Assembly (NCBI RefSeq): GCF_024586915.1
Contig: NZ_JANBVS010000002.1
Coordinates: 62,001-126,000 of the forward strand
Source: Bradyrhizobium sp. SRS-191
GTDB lineage: Bacteria; Pseudomonadota; Alphaproteobacteria; Rhizobiales; Xanthobacteraceae
Length of the DNA: 64,000 nt
Reading direction: 5' to 3'
The translations under genes and the position numbers were made by a program. The notes beneath the pieces were generated by a model. The model was given only the letters and a program-made list of their open reading frames with translations, ran no database searches and was not told the origin of the DNA. Positions 25,412-35,296 of this stretch are shown here, one piece after another (position 1 is the stretch's first letter; every line of letters begins with the position of its first letter).

Positions 25412-26788
25412 ATGCGCCAGAGTTCACTTGCCACCCGGTTGTTCCTGTCCGCGACCGCGTGGCTCGTGGTCATCCTCGCCATCACCGGCATCGTGCTGTC
25501 CTCGGTCTATCGCAATGCGACCGAGCGCGCCTTCGATCGCCGGCTCAACCTCTATCTCCGCACATTGATTGCCGAGGTCGCCACGCCTGACGACCCGCCG
25601 GACCGGCAATTCCAGTCGCTCGGCGAACCCTTGTTCGAGCTGCCATTGTCCGGCTGGTACTGGCAGATCACCCGCACCGATACCGAGAAGCCGGAGGTGC
25701 GGGCCTCGCGCTCGCTCTGGGACAAGAAGCTGCCCAAGCTGGAGGAGCAGGGGATCGAGCTGACCGCGGCTGGTATCCGGATCGGCTACGTCGAGGGACC
25801 GGAGAATCAGGATCTGCGCATGGTCGAGCGCCCGGTCGATCTCGGCTCCGACGGCAAATTCCTGGTCAGCGTCGCCGGCGATGCGTCGGAGATTTTCGAC
25901 GAGACCCGCAGCTTCGACTATTACCTCGGCGGCACCTTCACCGCGCTCGGCATCGTGCTGCTGCTCACCACGGTCTTCCAGGTCAATTATGGTCTGGCGC
26001 CGTTGAAGCGCATCTCCGAATCGATCGCCGACATCCGCTCCGGCCGCGCCGAGCGGCTCGAAGGCGAGTTTCCGGTCGAGATCGCGCCGCTGGCGCGCGA
26101 GACCAATGCGCTGATCGACGCCAATCGCGAGATCGTGGAGCGGGCGCGCACCCATGTCGGCAATCTGGCCCATGCCATCAAGACGCCGCTGTCGGTCATC
26201 GTCAACGAAGCGACCACCCATGCGGCAGATCCGTTCGCGGCGAAGGTGATGGAGCAGGCGGATGTGATGCGCGACCAGGTCGCCCATCATCTCGAGCGGG
26301 CGCGGATCGCGGCCCGCGTCACCATCGTGTCGACGGTCACCGAGGTCGCGCCGGCGATCGAGGCGCTGCGCCGCACCATGGAAAAGATCTACCGCGAGCG
26401 CAGCATCGCGGTCGAGGCGACCGCGGATGCCGCCGCTCGGTTTCGCGGCGAGCGCCAGGACCTGGAGGAGATGGTCGGCAATCTCGTCGACAATGCCTGC
26501 AAATGGGCGGCGTCGCGGGTGTCGGTGGAGGTCGCGGTGCAGCCGCCGGCCCAGGCGGGGGCGTCGCCGATGCTCCGTATCGTCGTCGATGACGACGGCC
26601 GTGGCCTGTCGGCGGCCGAGCGCGCCCAGGTGTTGCGGCGCGGTCAGCGGCTGGATGAGTCCAAACCCGGCTCAGGGCTCGGCCTGTCGATCGTGAGCGA
26701 TCTGGCTGCGCTGTATGGTGGCCGCCTGACCCTGGGCGATGCCCCGATCGGGGGCTTGCGGGCGGAGCTGGTCCTGCCCGGCGTTTGA
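25412..26788 (+). CDS. PhoQ-like sensor histidine kinase
   Basis: A 458-residue membrane kinase. TM1 is at about 9-31, a periplasmic sensor at 32-170, TM2 at about 172-192, then HAMP (LKRISESIADIRSGRAERL). The dimerisation box has His254 in NLAHAIKTPLSVI; an H-box reading H-x-x-K-T-P, rather than HELRTP, is the PhoQ-type hallmark. The ATPase domain has NLVDNACKWA (N box), VDDDGRGLS (G1) and GSGLGLSIV (G2), all intact. It should autophosphorylate and pass phosphate to the regulator encoded just upstream. The periplasmic part is not obviously a PDC domain with an acidic patch, so the stimulus is open. Confidence 0.93.
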   Translation: MRQSSLATRLFLSATAWLVVILAITGIVLSSVYRNATERAFDRRLNLYLRTLIAEVATPDDPPDRQFQSLGEPLFELPLSGWYWQITRTDTEKPEVRASRSLWDKKLPKLEEQGIELTAAGIRIGYVEGPENQDLRMVERPVDLGSDGKFLVSVAGDASEIFDETRSFDYYLGGTFTALGIVLLLTTVFQVNYGLAPLKRISESIADIRSGRAERLEGEFPVEIAPLARETNALIDANREIVERARTHVGNLAHAIKTPLSVIVNEATTHAADPFAAKVMEQADVMRDQVAHHLERARIAARVTIVSTVTEVAPAIEALRRTMEKIYRERSIAVEATADAAARFRGERQDLEEMVGNLVDNACKWAASRVSVEVAVQPPAQAGASPMLRIVVDDDGRGLSAAERAQVLRRGQRLDESKPGSGLGLSIVSDLAALYGGRLTLGDAPIGGLRAELVLPGV

Positions 26789-26898
26789 CGGGCCGGCGAA
26801 TTCCGCCATCCTAAAGGTGTTCTTAATACCGCGGCGGCTATGGTGGGGGCCGGGGTGCGCGATGTGCGCTCTCGCCGTGGAAATTTGCACGTCGGCGC

Positions 26899-28368
26899 AT
26901 GGGTCAGACAGCTCACGAACGGTTGAGGGAATATCTCGGGCAGCTGCCGCCGAGCGCGCAGTCGCTCTTGATGCGCGAGTTCGAGCGCGCGATCGAGCGC
27001 GGCCAGGACGTGGCCGTGGCCACCATGGTGCTCGAGCAGTTGCGCAAAGTTGTGCGTCCCCCGGCACCCGCTGTCGCTCCGCCCGCCGCAGCCGAACCGG
27101 TTCGTCCGCCAGCAGCCGTCGAGGTCGCCCGTCCGCAGGCGCGCGAGGAGCGCCGCCAGAGCGGCGATGGCCCGCGCCGGCTGTTCCGACCGCTCGAGCC
27201 GTTCCTCACCGATTCCACCGGCTCTCTCCGTCCCGGCCAGATCCGCCGCGCCTCGCTGCTGGCGGTCTGGCAGTGGCTTGGCCGCGAAGGCGCGCCGGAG
27301 CGCTATGCCGAGTTCGACGCCGCGATGTCGGCGGGCGGCGACAGCACGCGCGAGGTCGACATGGCCGCTCGCAAGCTGCAGCTCGCCGCCGCAGAGGCCT
27401 TGATGAAGCTGGTCGGTCCCAATGCGACCGGCGACCGCCAGCGCCTGCTCGCCCGCATCGGTGCGCCCAGCGTGATCGAGGACCTGCTGCCGATCGCGCT
27501 AGTGCTGCAGAATCGCGAGGCGCTCGACGGCCTCAACGGCCGGCTGCCCGGCATCATCCGCGTGCTCGGCGATTCGCAGATCGCCTCGGTCACCGAGGCC
27601 ATCAACGTGCCGTCGCTGCAGACGCCCGCGATGCTGCCGTTTGCGCTGTCGCTGGTGATGCAGCGCCTCGCCGCGCCCTGGCAGATCATCCGCCTGGCCA
27701 CCAAGATCGCGGCATCCGACGACGAAATCCGCGTGGCTGCGACCCCATTCGGCGTCGCCGTCACCATTGCGCTCAACGATCTCGCGAACCTCGCCTCGGT
27801 GCTGCGCGCCGACATTCGGCGCGGGCACTTTTCCAATCTCGGCGACACGCTGAAGACGCTGCATGACGGCGTCCGCGGCCTGCGCACAGAGCTCGACCTG
27901 CGGTCGGAGTCGAACTGGGGCAAGCAGCTCACGGCCATCCGCGCCGACATCTCCAACGCCTTGCAATCTGAGATTGATAGCGTGCCGGGCCGGGCCCGCC
28001 GCATCCTCCGCCAGCGCGCCGACAAGGACATTCCGGCCGGCGCGGGCGTCGATGCCGGCGAGGTTGAGGAGGTGGCGGCGCTGATCGAGTTCGTCGCGGT
28101 GTGCCGCAACTATGCCAGCGAGCTCGCGATCAACGAGGTCACGCTGCGCACCTATACCGACCTGCAGCAATATGTCGAAAAGGCCACCGAAGCGCTGGTG
28201 CAGTCGCTGCGCTCGGGCGATGCGCGGGCGCGCGCCTATCGGCAGTCCCAGGTGTCGGCGGCGATCCGCTTCTGCCATGTTCTGTTCGGTAACGACTACG
28301 CCCAATTGATGAGCCGGTCGGCCGACAATGCCATGAACGGCGAGCGAAAATCCTCGCGCGCCGGCTGA
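26899..28368 (+). CDS. Conserved hypothetical protein, 489 residues
   Basis: A large soluble protein I cannot assign. It starts MGQTAHERLREYLGQLPPSAQ, has a Pro/Ala-rich basic linker at about 53-100, and then a mostly helical body with RRLFRPLEPFLTDSTGSLRPG and two long helical stretches, ending near CHVLFGNDYAQLMSRSADNA. There is no signal peptide, membrane helix or catalytic motif. Codon use is normal for the genome. It follows the PhoQ-like kinase at 110 bases and may be read from the same promoter. The start is supported only by frame; RBS evidence is weak. Confidence 0.75.
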   Translation: MGQTAHERLREYLGQLPPSAQSLLMREFERAIERGQDVAVATMVLEQLRKVVRPPAPAVAPPAAAEPVRPPAAVEVARPQAREERRQSGDGPRRLFRPLEPFLTDSTGSLRPGQIRRASLLAVWQWLGREGAPERYAEFDAAMSAGGDSTREVDMAARKLQLAAAEALMKLVGPNATGDRQRLLARIGAPSVIEDLLPIALVLQNREALDGLNGRLPGIIRVLGDSQIASVTEAINVPSLQTPAMLPFALSLVMQRLAAPWQIIRLATKIAASDDEIRVAATPFGVAVTIALNDLANLASVLRADIRRGHFSNLGDTLKTLHDGVRGLRTELDLRSESNWGKQLTAIRADISNALQSEIDSVPGRARRILRQRADKDIPAGAGVDAGEVEEVAALIEFVAVCRNYASELAINEVTLRTYTDLQQYVEKATEALVQSLRSGDARARAYRQSQVSAAIRFCHVLFGNDYAQLMSRSADNAMNGERKSSRAG

Positions 28369-28471
28369 GTTTTTCTGCTATTCTGTCTACGTTTTTGATT
28401 GTGCAATTTTAGGTTGACCCCACGCCGGGGCGTGCATAGGTTCCCGCCGGTTCCATCTTTTCATCAAGACC

Positions 28472-28741
28472 ATGATTTCCGTCATCAGATTCGTCGAAGT
28501 CGAGAATCGCGTGGTCAGCGCGACCTATCGCAACCTCATGATCAAGGCCAAGGTCGTGCTCGTCGACAAGACGAGCGGGACGCAACTGCCTGATCCCGTC
28601 ACGACCATCGCCTCGCCGGTCCCGGCGGGCTCGCTGCGGATCCGGCTGAGCCAGGAGGTTCGGCCGGGCACCTATTTCCTGGTGGCGTTCAACGGCCACG
28701 GCAGCTACCTGGCCAAGAGTGCGGAGTTCGAGGTCCGCTAA
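28472..28741 (+). CDS. Small beta-rich hypothetical protein
   Basis: An 89-residue protein, MISVIRFVEVENRVVSATYR, with alternating hydrophobic residues typical of a small beta-sandwich and a C-terminal SYLAKSAEFEVR strand. It has no signal peptide or cysteine. It lies between the 489-residue unknown gene and ccmI in the same direction, with an AT-rich stretch just upstream (28370-28415) that could be its promoter. Function unknown. The frame has good codon use; confidence in its being coding is moderate to good. Confidence 0.65.
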   Translation: MISVIRFVEVENRVVSATYRNLMIKAKVVLVDKTSGTQLPDPVTTIASPVPAGSLRIRLSQEVRPGTYFLVAFNGHGSYLAKSAEFEVR

Positions 28742-28897
28742 TTACGTAATCCTCCTGAGTTTTTCGGCGGGGGCGGCTGGGGTACCAGGGCGGCAATTGT
28801 GAATTGCCGCCGGGAACGGTGCTGGTTAAAAGCTCCCGCAACCCGCGTCCGCCGGTGGGCGCTGCCTGGAACTCTCTCCGATGACGCGTTGGGTCCG

Positions 28898-29998
28898 ATG
28901 ACGCTGTGGTTCGTGTTCGCCGTGATGACGGCTGCGGCGATCTTCGCCGTGCTGCTGCCGCTCGGGCTCGGCGCGCGCTCGCCGTCGGACGGCCGCGAAG
29001 CCGCCGTCTACAAGGACCAACTGGCCGAGATCGAGCGCGACGTCGAAACCGGCCTGATTGGCAAGGTCGAGGCCGAGGCGGCCAGGGTCGAGATTGGCCG
29101 CCGCCTTCTGGCTGCCGCCGATCAGGAGAGCGAGCCATCGGCCAAGCCGCGCGTCGGCCTGCGCCGGGTTGCCGCGGTGCTGGCGCTGATCGGCGTGCCG
29201 ATCGTGGCGCTCGCGGTGTACCTGCCGCTCGGCTCGCCGCAACTGCCTGATTTTCCGCTCACCGCCCGCGCCAAGCCGGCCGACGGCTCGCAGCCGCTGG
29301 AGAACCTCGTCTCCCAGGTCGAGCAGCATCTGCAGAAGAACCCGACCGACGGCCGCGGCTGGAGCGTGCTCGCCCCGGTGCTGGCGCGGCTCGGCCGCAC
29401 CGAGGACGCGATCCGCGCCTATCGCAACATGATCAATTATGCCGGGGACGGCGCCGCCAAGCGGGCCGATCTCGGCGAGGTCATCACGGCTGCCGCGGGC
29501 GGCGTGGTCACCGCCGAGGCCAAGGCCGAGTTCGAGCGCGGCCATGCCCTCGATGCCGACGAGCCCAAGGCTAATTACTATCTCGGGCTGGCCGCCGAGC
29601 AGGACGGCCGCAAGGACGACGCCGCCAACATCTGGCGCGCCATGCTCAGCAAGGGCCCGGCGGATGCGCCGTGGCGGCCGCTGGTGGTTGCCGCGCTCGC
29701 CCGCGTCGGCGGCGGTGAGGCGCCGGCGTTGCCGAACGAGGCGATGGCCGCCGCCAAGGACATGAACGACGGTGACCGCGAGGCGATGATCCGCGGCATG
29801 GTCGACCGGCTCGCGACCCGGCTGAAGCAGAACGGCGACGATGTCGAGGGCTGGCTGCGTCTGGTGCGCGCTTATGTCGTGATGGGTGATCTCGACAAGG
29901 CCAGATCGGCGTTATCCGATGCGCGGCAGGCCGTGAAGGATGCCGATCGGTTGCGCCAGCTCAACGAGGGCGTGAAGACCTTCGGGCTGGATGGATAG
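28898..29998 (+). CDS. ccmI: Cytochrome c biogenesis protein CcmI (CycH)
   Basis: A 366-residue membrane protein and the first gene of the ccmI-E-F-H operon. The start at 28898 ([19 protein letters not shown]) puts a membrane helix at the N-terminus as in CcmI; the longer frame is not supported. A cytoplasmic leucine-zipper-like stretch ([17 protein letters not shown]) precedes a second helix near residues 90-110. The periplasmic remainder has TPR-like repeats ([20 protein letters not shown]-like, [38 protein letters not shown]) that hold the C-terminus of apocytochrome c and pass it to CcmF/H. Confidence 0.93.
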   Translation: MTLWFVFAVMTAAAIFAVLLPLGLGARSPSDGREAAVYKDQLAEIERDVETGLIGKVEAEAARVEIGRRLLAAADQESEPSAKPRVGLRRVAAVLALIGVPIVALAVYLPLGSPQLPDFPLTARAKPADGSQPLENLVSQVEQHLQKNPTDGRGWSVLAPVLARLGRTEDAIRAYRNMINYAGDGAAKRADLGEVITAAAGGVVTAEAKAEFERGHALDADEPKANYYLGLAAEQDGRKDDAANIWRAMLSKGPADAPWRPLVVAALARVGGGEAPALPNEAMAAAKDMNDGDREAMIRGMVDRLATRLKQNGDDVEGWLRLVRAYVVMGDLDKARSALSDARQAVKDADRLRQLNEGVKTFGLDG

Positions 29999-30033
29999 AT
30001 GAGCGGCGCGTCGGCCGCGAACGGGATAATGGG

Positions 30034-30549
30034 ATGACACGCAAGCAGAGGCGTTTGACGATCATCGGCGGGGCGCTGTTCGTGCTCGCGGTCGCAGCCG
30101 GGCTGGTGCTGAATGCGCTGCGCGACTCCATCGTGTTCTTCTCGACGCCGACCATGGTCGCCGAAAAGCACGTCGCGCCGGGCAAGCGCTTCCGCCTCGG
30201 CGGCCTGGTGCAGCCGGGCTCGCTGAAGAAGGGCGACGATCTCGCCGTCACCTTCGAAGTGGCCGACGGCGGCGCCAAGCTGCCGGTCGCCTACAAGGGC
30301 ATCCTGCCGGACCTGTTCCGCGAAGGGCAGGGCGTCGTCGCCGAGGGCGCGCTCGATGCTAACGGCGTGTTCAAGGCCGACACCGTGCTCGCGAAGCATG
30401 ACGAGACCTACATGCCGAAGGAAGTCGCCGACAGCTTGAAGAAGCAGGGCCACTGGAAGGACGATTACGGCAAGCCGCAAGGCGGCGCCAAACCGGGGCC
30501 CGTGTCGATGCGCGAGGGCGAGAAGACGGCGGCAGGAGCGACGCAGTGA
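30034..30549 (+). CDS. ccmE: Heme chaperone CcmE (CycJ)
   Basis: A 171-residue membrane-anchored chaperone that covalently binds heme in the periplasm and delivers it to CcmF. One N-terminal helix spans about 9-28. The OB-fold barrel follows ([24 protein letters not shown]), and the heme-attaching His122 with Tyr126 is in [11 protein letters not shown]. The C-terminal tail is basic, flexible and longer than the E. coli one. The stop codon overlaps the ccmF start (GTGA at 30546-30549), indicating coupled translation. Confidence 0.96.
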   Translation: MTRKQRRLTIIGGALFVLAVAAGLVLNALRDSIVFFSTPTMVAEKHVAPGKRFRLGGLVQPGSLKKGDDLAVTFEVADGGAKLPVAYKGILPDLFREGQGVVAEGALDANGVFKADTVLAKHDETYMPKEVADSLKKQGHWKDDYGKPQGGAKPGPVSMREGEKTAAGATQ

Positions 30550-32525
30550 TTGCAGAAAGCGGACATTATGCCCTGGTGCTGGCGCTCGCGCTGGCGCTGA
30601 TCCAGTCGACCGTGCCGATGCTCGGCGCCGCGCAACGCGACGTCGCGCTGATGAATGTCGGCCGCTCGGCGGCGCTGGCGCAATTGCTGTTCGCCGGCCT
30701 CTCCTTCATCGCGCTGATCACCTTGCACGTGACCTCGGATTTCTCCGTCGCCAACGTGTTCGAGAACTCGCACTCGATGAAGCCGCTGCTCTACAAGATC
30801 ACCGGCGTATGGGGTAACCACGAAGGCTCGATGCTGCTGTGGGTGTCGATCCTGGCGCTGTTCGGCGCCATGGTCGCAGCCTTCGGCAACAATCTGCCGC
30901 TGTCGCTGCGTGCCCGCGTGCTCGCGGTGCAGGCCTGGGTCGCGAGCGCGTTCTATCTGTTCATCCTGACCACCTCGAATCCGTTCGCGCGCCTCGCCAC
31001 GCCGCCGATCGAGGGCCGCGACCTCAATCCGGTGTTGCAGGACATCGGGCTGGCCGTGCATCCGCCGATGCTCTATCTCGGCTATGTCGGCTTCTCGATC
31101 TCGTTCTCGTTCGCCATCGCCGCTTTGATCGAGGGCCGCATCGATGCGGCCTGGGCGCGCTGGGTGCGGCCGTGGACCCTGATGGCCTGGATATTCCTCA
31201 CGCTCGGCATCGCCATGGGCTCGTACTGGGCCTATTACGAGCTCGGCTGGGGCGGCTGGTGGTTCTGGGACCCGGTCGAGAACGCCTCGCTGATGCCCTG
31301 GCTCGCCGGCACCGCGCTCTTGCACTCCGCGCTCGTGATGGAGAAGCGCAACGCGCTCAAGGTCTGGACCATCCTGCTCTCGATCCTGACCTTCTCGCTG
31401 TCGTTGCTCGGCACCTTCCTGGTGCGCTCCGGCGTCATCACCTCGGTGCATGCGTTCGCCAGCGATCCGACGCGCGGCGTCTTCATCCTCGGCATTCTCG
31501 TGCTGTTCATCGGCGGCAGCCTGACGCTGTTCGCCGGCCGCGCCACCGCGCTGAAGCAGGGCGGGCTGTTCGCGCCGATCTCGCGCGAGGGCGCGCTGGT
31601 GCTGAACAATCTCTTGCTCACCGTGTCCTGCGCCACCGTGCTGTTCGGCACGCTCTATCCCGTGATCATGGAAGCGCTCGACTTCAAGCTCTCGGTCGGC
31701 GCTCCCTTCTACAACCTCACCTTCGGCCCGCTGTTCGCGCTGCTGCTGCTGATGGTGCCGTTCGGCCCGATGCTGGCGTGGAAGCGCGGCGATCTCTTAG
31801 CTGCCACGCAACGGCTGCTCGCCGCCGGTGTCGCCTCGCTGGTGGCGATCGCGATCGCCTGGGCCTGGGCGCGTGGCGGCAGCGCGCTGGCGCCGCTCGG
31901 CATTGGCCTGGGCGTGTTCGTCATATCAGGCGCCATCGTCGATCTGGTCGAGCGCAGCGGCATCACCCGCGTGCCGTTCAAGACCGCGCTGCATCGGACT
32001 AAGGGTCTGCCACGCTCGGTGTGGGGCACGGCCTTTGCCCATGCCGGCCTGGGCGTGGCGCTGCTCGGCATCGTCTGTGAGACCACCTGGAACAGCGAGC
32101 TGATCTCGACGCTCCGTCCCGGCGACGTCCGCGGTCTCGCCGGCTATGAGATCAAGTTCGACGGCATGACCCAGCGCCAGGGGCCGAACTTCACCGAGGT
32201 CGTCAGCACCTTCGTGATCAGCGAGGACGGCAAGCAGCTCGCGGTGATGACGCCGAGCAAGCGCAGCTTCTCCACGCGCGGCATGTCGACCACCGAAGCG
32301 GCGCTGCTGACGCGCGGCGTCAGCCAGCTCTACGTCTCGCTGGGCGACACCACCCCGGATGGCGGCCTCGCCGTGCGCATCTATCACAAGCCGCTGGTGC
32401 TGCTGATCTGGTTCGGCCCGGTGCTGATGGCGTTCGGCGGCTTGCTGTCGCTGTCCGATCGCCGCCTGCGCGTCGGCGCCCCGCGCCCGGCGCGGGCGGC
32501 GCGCGCGCTGCAGCCGGCGGAGTAG
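30546..32525 (+). CDS. ccmF: Heme lyase subunit CcmF (CycK)
   Basis: A 659-residue polytopic membrane protein of the cytochrome c System I heme lyase. It begins with GTG overlapping the ccmE stop codon. The tryptophan-rich WWD motif ([16 protein letters not shown], about residues 232-247) lies in a periplasmic loop and interacts with heme from CcmE. Conserved histidines occur before and after it, and some fourteen hydrophobic helices span the protein. The C-terminal periplasmic domain ([13 protein letters not shown]-like region, 540-620) precedes a last helix. With CcmH and CcmI it ligates heme to CXXCH motifs of apocytochromes. Length is normal. Confidence 0.97.
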   Translation: MIAESGHYALVLALALALIQSTVPMLGAAQRDVALMNVGRSAALAQLLFAGLSFIALITLHVTSDFSVANVFENSHSMKPLLYKITGVWGNHEGSMLLWVSILALFGAMVAAFGNNLPLSLRARVLAVQAWVASAFYLFILTTSNPFARLATPPIEGRDLNPVLQDIGLAVHPPMLYLGYVGFSISFSFAIAALIEGRIDAAWARWVRPWTLMAWIFLTLGIAMGSYWAYYELGWGGWWFWDPVENASLMPWLAGTALLHSALVMEKRNALKVWTILLSILTFSLSLLGTFLVRSGVITSVHAFASDPTRGVFILGILVLFIGGSLTLFAGRATALKQGGLFAPISREGALVLNNLLLTVSCATVLFGTLYPVIMEALDFKLSVGAPFYNLTFGPLFALLLLMVPFGPMLAWKRGDLLAATQRLLAAGVASLVAIAIAWAWARGGSALAPLGIGLGVFVISGAIVDLVERSGITRVPFKTALHRTKGLPRSVWGTAFAHAGLGVALLGIVCETTWNSELISTLRPGDVRGLAGYEIKFDGMTQRQGPNFTEVVSTFVISEDGKQLAVMTPSKRSFSTRGMSTTEAALLTRGVSQLYVSLGDTTPDGGLAVRIYHKPLVLLIWFGPVLMAFGGLLSLSDRRLRVGAPRPARAARALQPAE

Positions 32526-32530
32526 GGCGG

Positions 32531-33019
32531 ATGCGACGTCGTCTCAGCTCGCTGATGCTCGTGCTAGTGCTGCTCGCGGCCCCCATGGCGCATGCGGTGC
32601 AGCCCGACGAGGTGATGTCGGACACCGCCAAGGAGCAGCGCGCCCGGGCGCTGTCGCGCGAGCTGCGCTGCATGGTCTGCCAGAACCAGTCGATCGACGA
32701 TTCCGACGCGCCGCTGGCCCGCGACCTGCGCCTGCTGGTGCGCGAGCGCCTCGCCGCTGGTGACAGTGACAATCAGGTGCTCGATTTCCTGGTCGCCCGC
32801 TACGGCCAGTTCGTGCTGCTCAAGCCGCGGTTCGAGCGCCAGACCTGGCTGCTCTGGCTGTTGCCTCCGGTGCTGCTGCTCGGCGGCGGCCTGGCGCTGT
32901 GGTGGCAGGTCCGCCGCCGCGGCCAGCGCGGCACGGACGCCACGCCGAAGCTGACGGCCGAGGAGGAGGCGCGGCTGGCCGCGCTGATGGCGGCGGAGAA
33001 GCAGCCGCCGGCGGCGTGA
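32531..33019 (+). CDS. ccmH: Cytochrome c maturation protein CcmH (CycL)
   Basis: A 162-residue protein beginning with a signal peptide (MRRRLSSLMLVLVLLAAPMAHA). The thiol-redox motif is in LRCMVCQNQSIDDSDA with Cys47 and Cys50, followed by a three-helix domain and a C-terminal membrane helix at about 103-123 (LLWLLPPVLLLGGGLALWW). It keeps apocytochrome CXXCH thiols reduced before heme attachment. It starts five bases after ccmF and ends the operon. The tail is Lys/Ala/Glu-rich. This is the short CcmH lacking the TPR part, which here is the separate CcmI. Confidence 0.95.
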   Translation: MRRRLSSLMLVLVLLAAPMAHAVQPDEVMSDTAKEQRARALSRELRCMVCQNQSIDDSDAPLARDLRLLVRERLAAGDSDNQVLDFLVARYGQFVLLKPRFERQTWLLWLLPPVLLLGGGLALWWQVRRRGQRGTDATPKLTAEEEARLAALMAAEKQPPAA

Positions 33020-33430
33020 CGCGCTCGGCCTAGGGTTGATGTGCCGCGCCAAGATCGGAGCTTCCCTCTCCATGAACACGCCTCTCGGCGCGTTCATGGT
33101 CGGTGTGCAGGACCCCCTTAGGTGCCAACCCCTCATGGTGAGGAGGCGCGCAGCGCCGTCTCGAACCATGAGGCCACCGCGCGGGCCTCGCCCTTCGGGA
33201 CGCCCGCCTGCGGCGGGCTCCTCAGGGTGAGGGGCGGGAGCGGTGCTGTGTCTTGCTAAGCGTTAGCGACGGCGACTGGGATCAAACAAACATCCCAGCT
33301 CGCAACTCGCGCCCCCCCCGTAAAATCCCGTGCTCTCCCGTGCTCCACCCGTCCTCCGGCTTTCATCTTATTTTACCATTGTCTGGAAGGTTGCACAGGA
33401 CATTCCGTCTGACGCGTCCGGGCAAGCTCC
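33020..33430. repeat. Intergenic region with a dispersed palindromic element (33120-33240)
   Basis: After ccmH there are 411 bases without a gene. Bases 33120-33240 hold an element with cctcatggtgagga near its start, then gtctcgaaccatgagg, and later gcggcgggctcctcagggtg, so the arms cctcatggt and accatgagg are inverted and further gaggag/ctcctc arms enclose them. I recognise cctcatggtgaggagcgc-like elements as highly repeated in Bradyrhizobium intergenic DNA. The AT-richer 33290-33420 stretch probably contains the chemoreceptor promoter. No coding sequence is supported. Confidence 0.65.
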
Positions 33431-34774
33431 ATGTTCTCCAACAGCAATCTGACGATCCGCTTCCTCGTGGGGGGCGTCGTGGCCGCGCTCCTGATGCTGC
33501 TGGCGATCGGCGGCGGCACCGGCTTCATTGCGGTGCTCTATCTCAACAACCAGATCACCAGCCTGTCGTCGGACTTCGCCAGCCTCAGCGGCCCGGCGCG
33601 CGACCATGCGACCCTGATTTATCAGCAGGCGCAGTCGGCGTTCTCCTGGTTCCTGATCGCCTGCGTCGCCATCGCGGTGTTCGCCAGCGCGGTCTGCCTG
33701 ATGACCTACGCCGCCGTGCAGAACGGCATTCTGCGTCCGCTCGCTGCGATGGTCTCGGCCATGCGCGACGTCGCCGACCAGAAATACGCCACGCGCATTC
33801 CCGGCCTCGGCCTCTCCAACGAGATCGGGCAGCTCGCCGGCGCGCTGGAGGTGTTCAAGACCAACGGCATCGAGCGCCAGCGCCTCACCGAGCGCGAATT
33901 GCAGGAGGCGCAGCGCCAGGGCGAGCGCTCGCGCTTCCTCGACGGCCGCATCCACTCCTTCAACGAGCTCGTCGCCAGCGTCGTCAGCAGCGTGGCGTCG
34001 TCGGCGGTCCGCCTGAAGAGCAACGCCGAGACGCTGTCGCGCGCCGCCAACGACACCTCGGCGAAGGCGAATGCGGTCGAGGCCGCCGCCAACCACGCCA
34101 ATCGCAGCGTGCAGACGGTGGCGGGCTCCACGGAGGAGATGACCAGCTCGATCGGCACCATCAGCCGCCGCGTCTCCGACGCCACCCAGCGCGCCGAGGG
34201 CGCGGCCTCGCAGGCCGAGAAGAGCAAGAACACCATCCATTCGCTGTCGGATGCCGCCGAGAAGATCGGCACCGTCGTGCAGCTGGTGCAGGCGATCGCC
34301 GCGCAGACCAACCTGCTGGCGCTCAACGCCACCATCGAGGCGGCGCGTGCGGGCGAAGCCGGCAAGGGCTTCTCGGTCGTGGCCTCGGAGGTGAAGAACC
34401 TCGCCGACCAGACCAGCAAGGCGACCGACGAGATCTCGGCCCATGTCGCCAGCATCCAGGGCATCACCGCGGAGACCCGCGGCGCCATCGACGGCATCTC
34501 GACGACGCTCTCCGAGATCAGCGCCATCATGTCCGGCATCGAGGTCGACACCTCGCAGCAGCGCAACGCCACCCAGGACATCTCCAAGAGCGTCCAGGAA
34601 GCCGCCCGCGGCACCCTCGACGTCTCCAACCACATCGCCCAGATCACCTCCACCTCGGCCGAAACCGGCCGCCTCGCCACCGACGCCCGCGACGCCGCCG
34701 GCGATCTCTCGCAGCAGGCCGAGACGCTGAAGCGCGAGGTGGATGCATTCATCGTCAGCGTAAAGGCGAGCTGA
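33431..34774 (+). CDS. Methyl-accepting chemotaxis protein with a short periplasmic loop
   Basis: A 447-residue chemoreceptor. TM1 is about 10-37 and TM2 about 70-95, leaving only about 35 periplasmic residues, far smaller than a usual ligand-binding domain. HAMP follows ([20 protein letters not shown]). The signalling hairpin tip is intact: [22 protein letters not shown] with [18 protein letters not shown]. The C-terminus lacks a CheR/CheB-tethering pentapeptide. With so small a sensor it may respond to membrane or cytoplasmic state, or pair with another protein. A second receptor of different design lies 886 bases downstream. Confidence 0.94.
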   Translation: MFSNSNLTIRFLVGGVVAALLMLLAIGGGTGFIAVLYLNNQITSLSSDFASLSGPARDHATLIYQQAQSAFSWFLIACVAIAVFASAVCLMTYAAVQNGILRPLAAMVSAMRDVADQKYATRIPGLGLSNEIGQLAGALEVFKTNGIERQRLTERELQEAQRQGERSRFLDGRIHSFNELVASVVSSVASSAVRLKSNAETLSRAANDTSAKANAVEAAANHANRSVQTVAGSTEEMTSSIGTISRRVSDATQRAEGAASQAEKSKNTIHSLSDAAEKIGTVVQLVQAIAAQTNLLALNATIEAARAGEAGKGFSVVASEVKNLADQTSKATDEISAHVASIQGITAETRGAIDGISTTLSEISAIMSGIEVDTSQQRNATQDISKSVQEAARGTLDVSNHIAQITSTSAETGRLATDARDAAGDLSQQAETLKREVDAFIVSVKAS

Positions 34775-34867
34775 GGGCAGGCGCGCCGCTCCTCAGCCAG
34801 CCGAATGACGGCGGCGAGAGGCTTCGCCGTCCACCGTCCATCGTCGCGCGACGTCCCCGCCCAGTCC

Positions 34868-35000
34868 TCCGCTGTCGTCCCTGCGAACGCAGGGACCCAT
34901 AACCACAGGGAGAGGTTGTTGTGCGGGATGTGGGACCAGTCATGTCTCACGACAACCGCCGCGGAGTATGGGTCCCTGCGTTCGCAGGGACGACAGCGGA
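34868..35000. repeat. 133-bp palindromic element, copy 1
   Basis: Perfect 34-base terminal inverted repeats (34868-34901 and 34967-35000, starting tccgctgtcgtccctgcgaa) flank a 65-base centre. Each arm also contains its own short hairpin (ctgcgaacgcag). The size and structure suggest a MITE-like or REP-type element with no coding capacity. Confidence 0.88.
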
Positions 35001-35036
35001 GTCTGCCGAGGCCGCTCGCGCGATACGGGCGGAAAG

Positions 35037-35129
35037 TAGGGCGGATGAGCGCAGCGTCATCCGCCATTCCCTCACGATGGACAGCAACTGCCGCGCGGCG
35101 GCTTACGCCTGCGGCTAAGCCGCCCTACA
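35037..35129. repeat. Hairpin repeat element with gtagggcgg ends, copy 1
   Basis: Ends gtagggcgg and ccgccctac are perfect complements, and the interior contains ggatgagcgcagcgtcatcc, itself a hairpin, then gcggcttacgcctgcggctaagccgc. A closely similar 82-bp copy is at 37704-37785, and partial forms occur at 35331-35365 and 40233-40276. Confidence 0.8.
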
Positions 35130-35163
35130 AGCTTTCGTCATGAGGCACGCTCCTACCCAGTCC

Positions 35164-35296
35164 TCCGGCGTCGTCCCGGCGAACGCCGGGACCCATAACC
35201 CCAGGGAGAGGTTGTCGGGCGGGATGTGGGCCCAGTTGTGTCTCACAATAACCGCCGGGGAGTATGGGTCCCTGCGTTCGCAGGGATGACAGCGGA
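35164..35296. repeat. 133-bp palindromic element, copy 2
   Basis: Same length and orientation as copy 1, beginning tccggcgtcgtcccggcgaa and ending with an arm nearly identical to copy 1's right arm. Its left arm has changed to the cggcgaacgccg version, so its two arms no longer match perfectly although each keeps its own small hairpin. Confidence 0.85.

Noticed and set aside
33036-33230. 64-residue frame after ccmH
   Set aside because: It lies over a dispersed intergenic palindrome and has no start signal or conservation cue.
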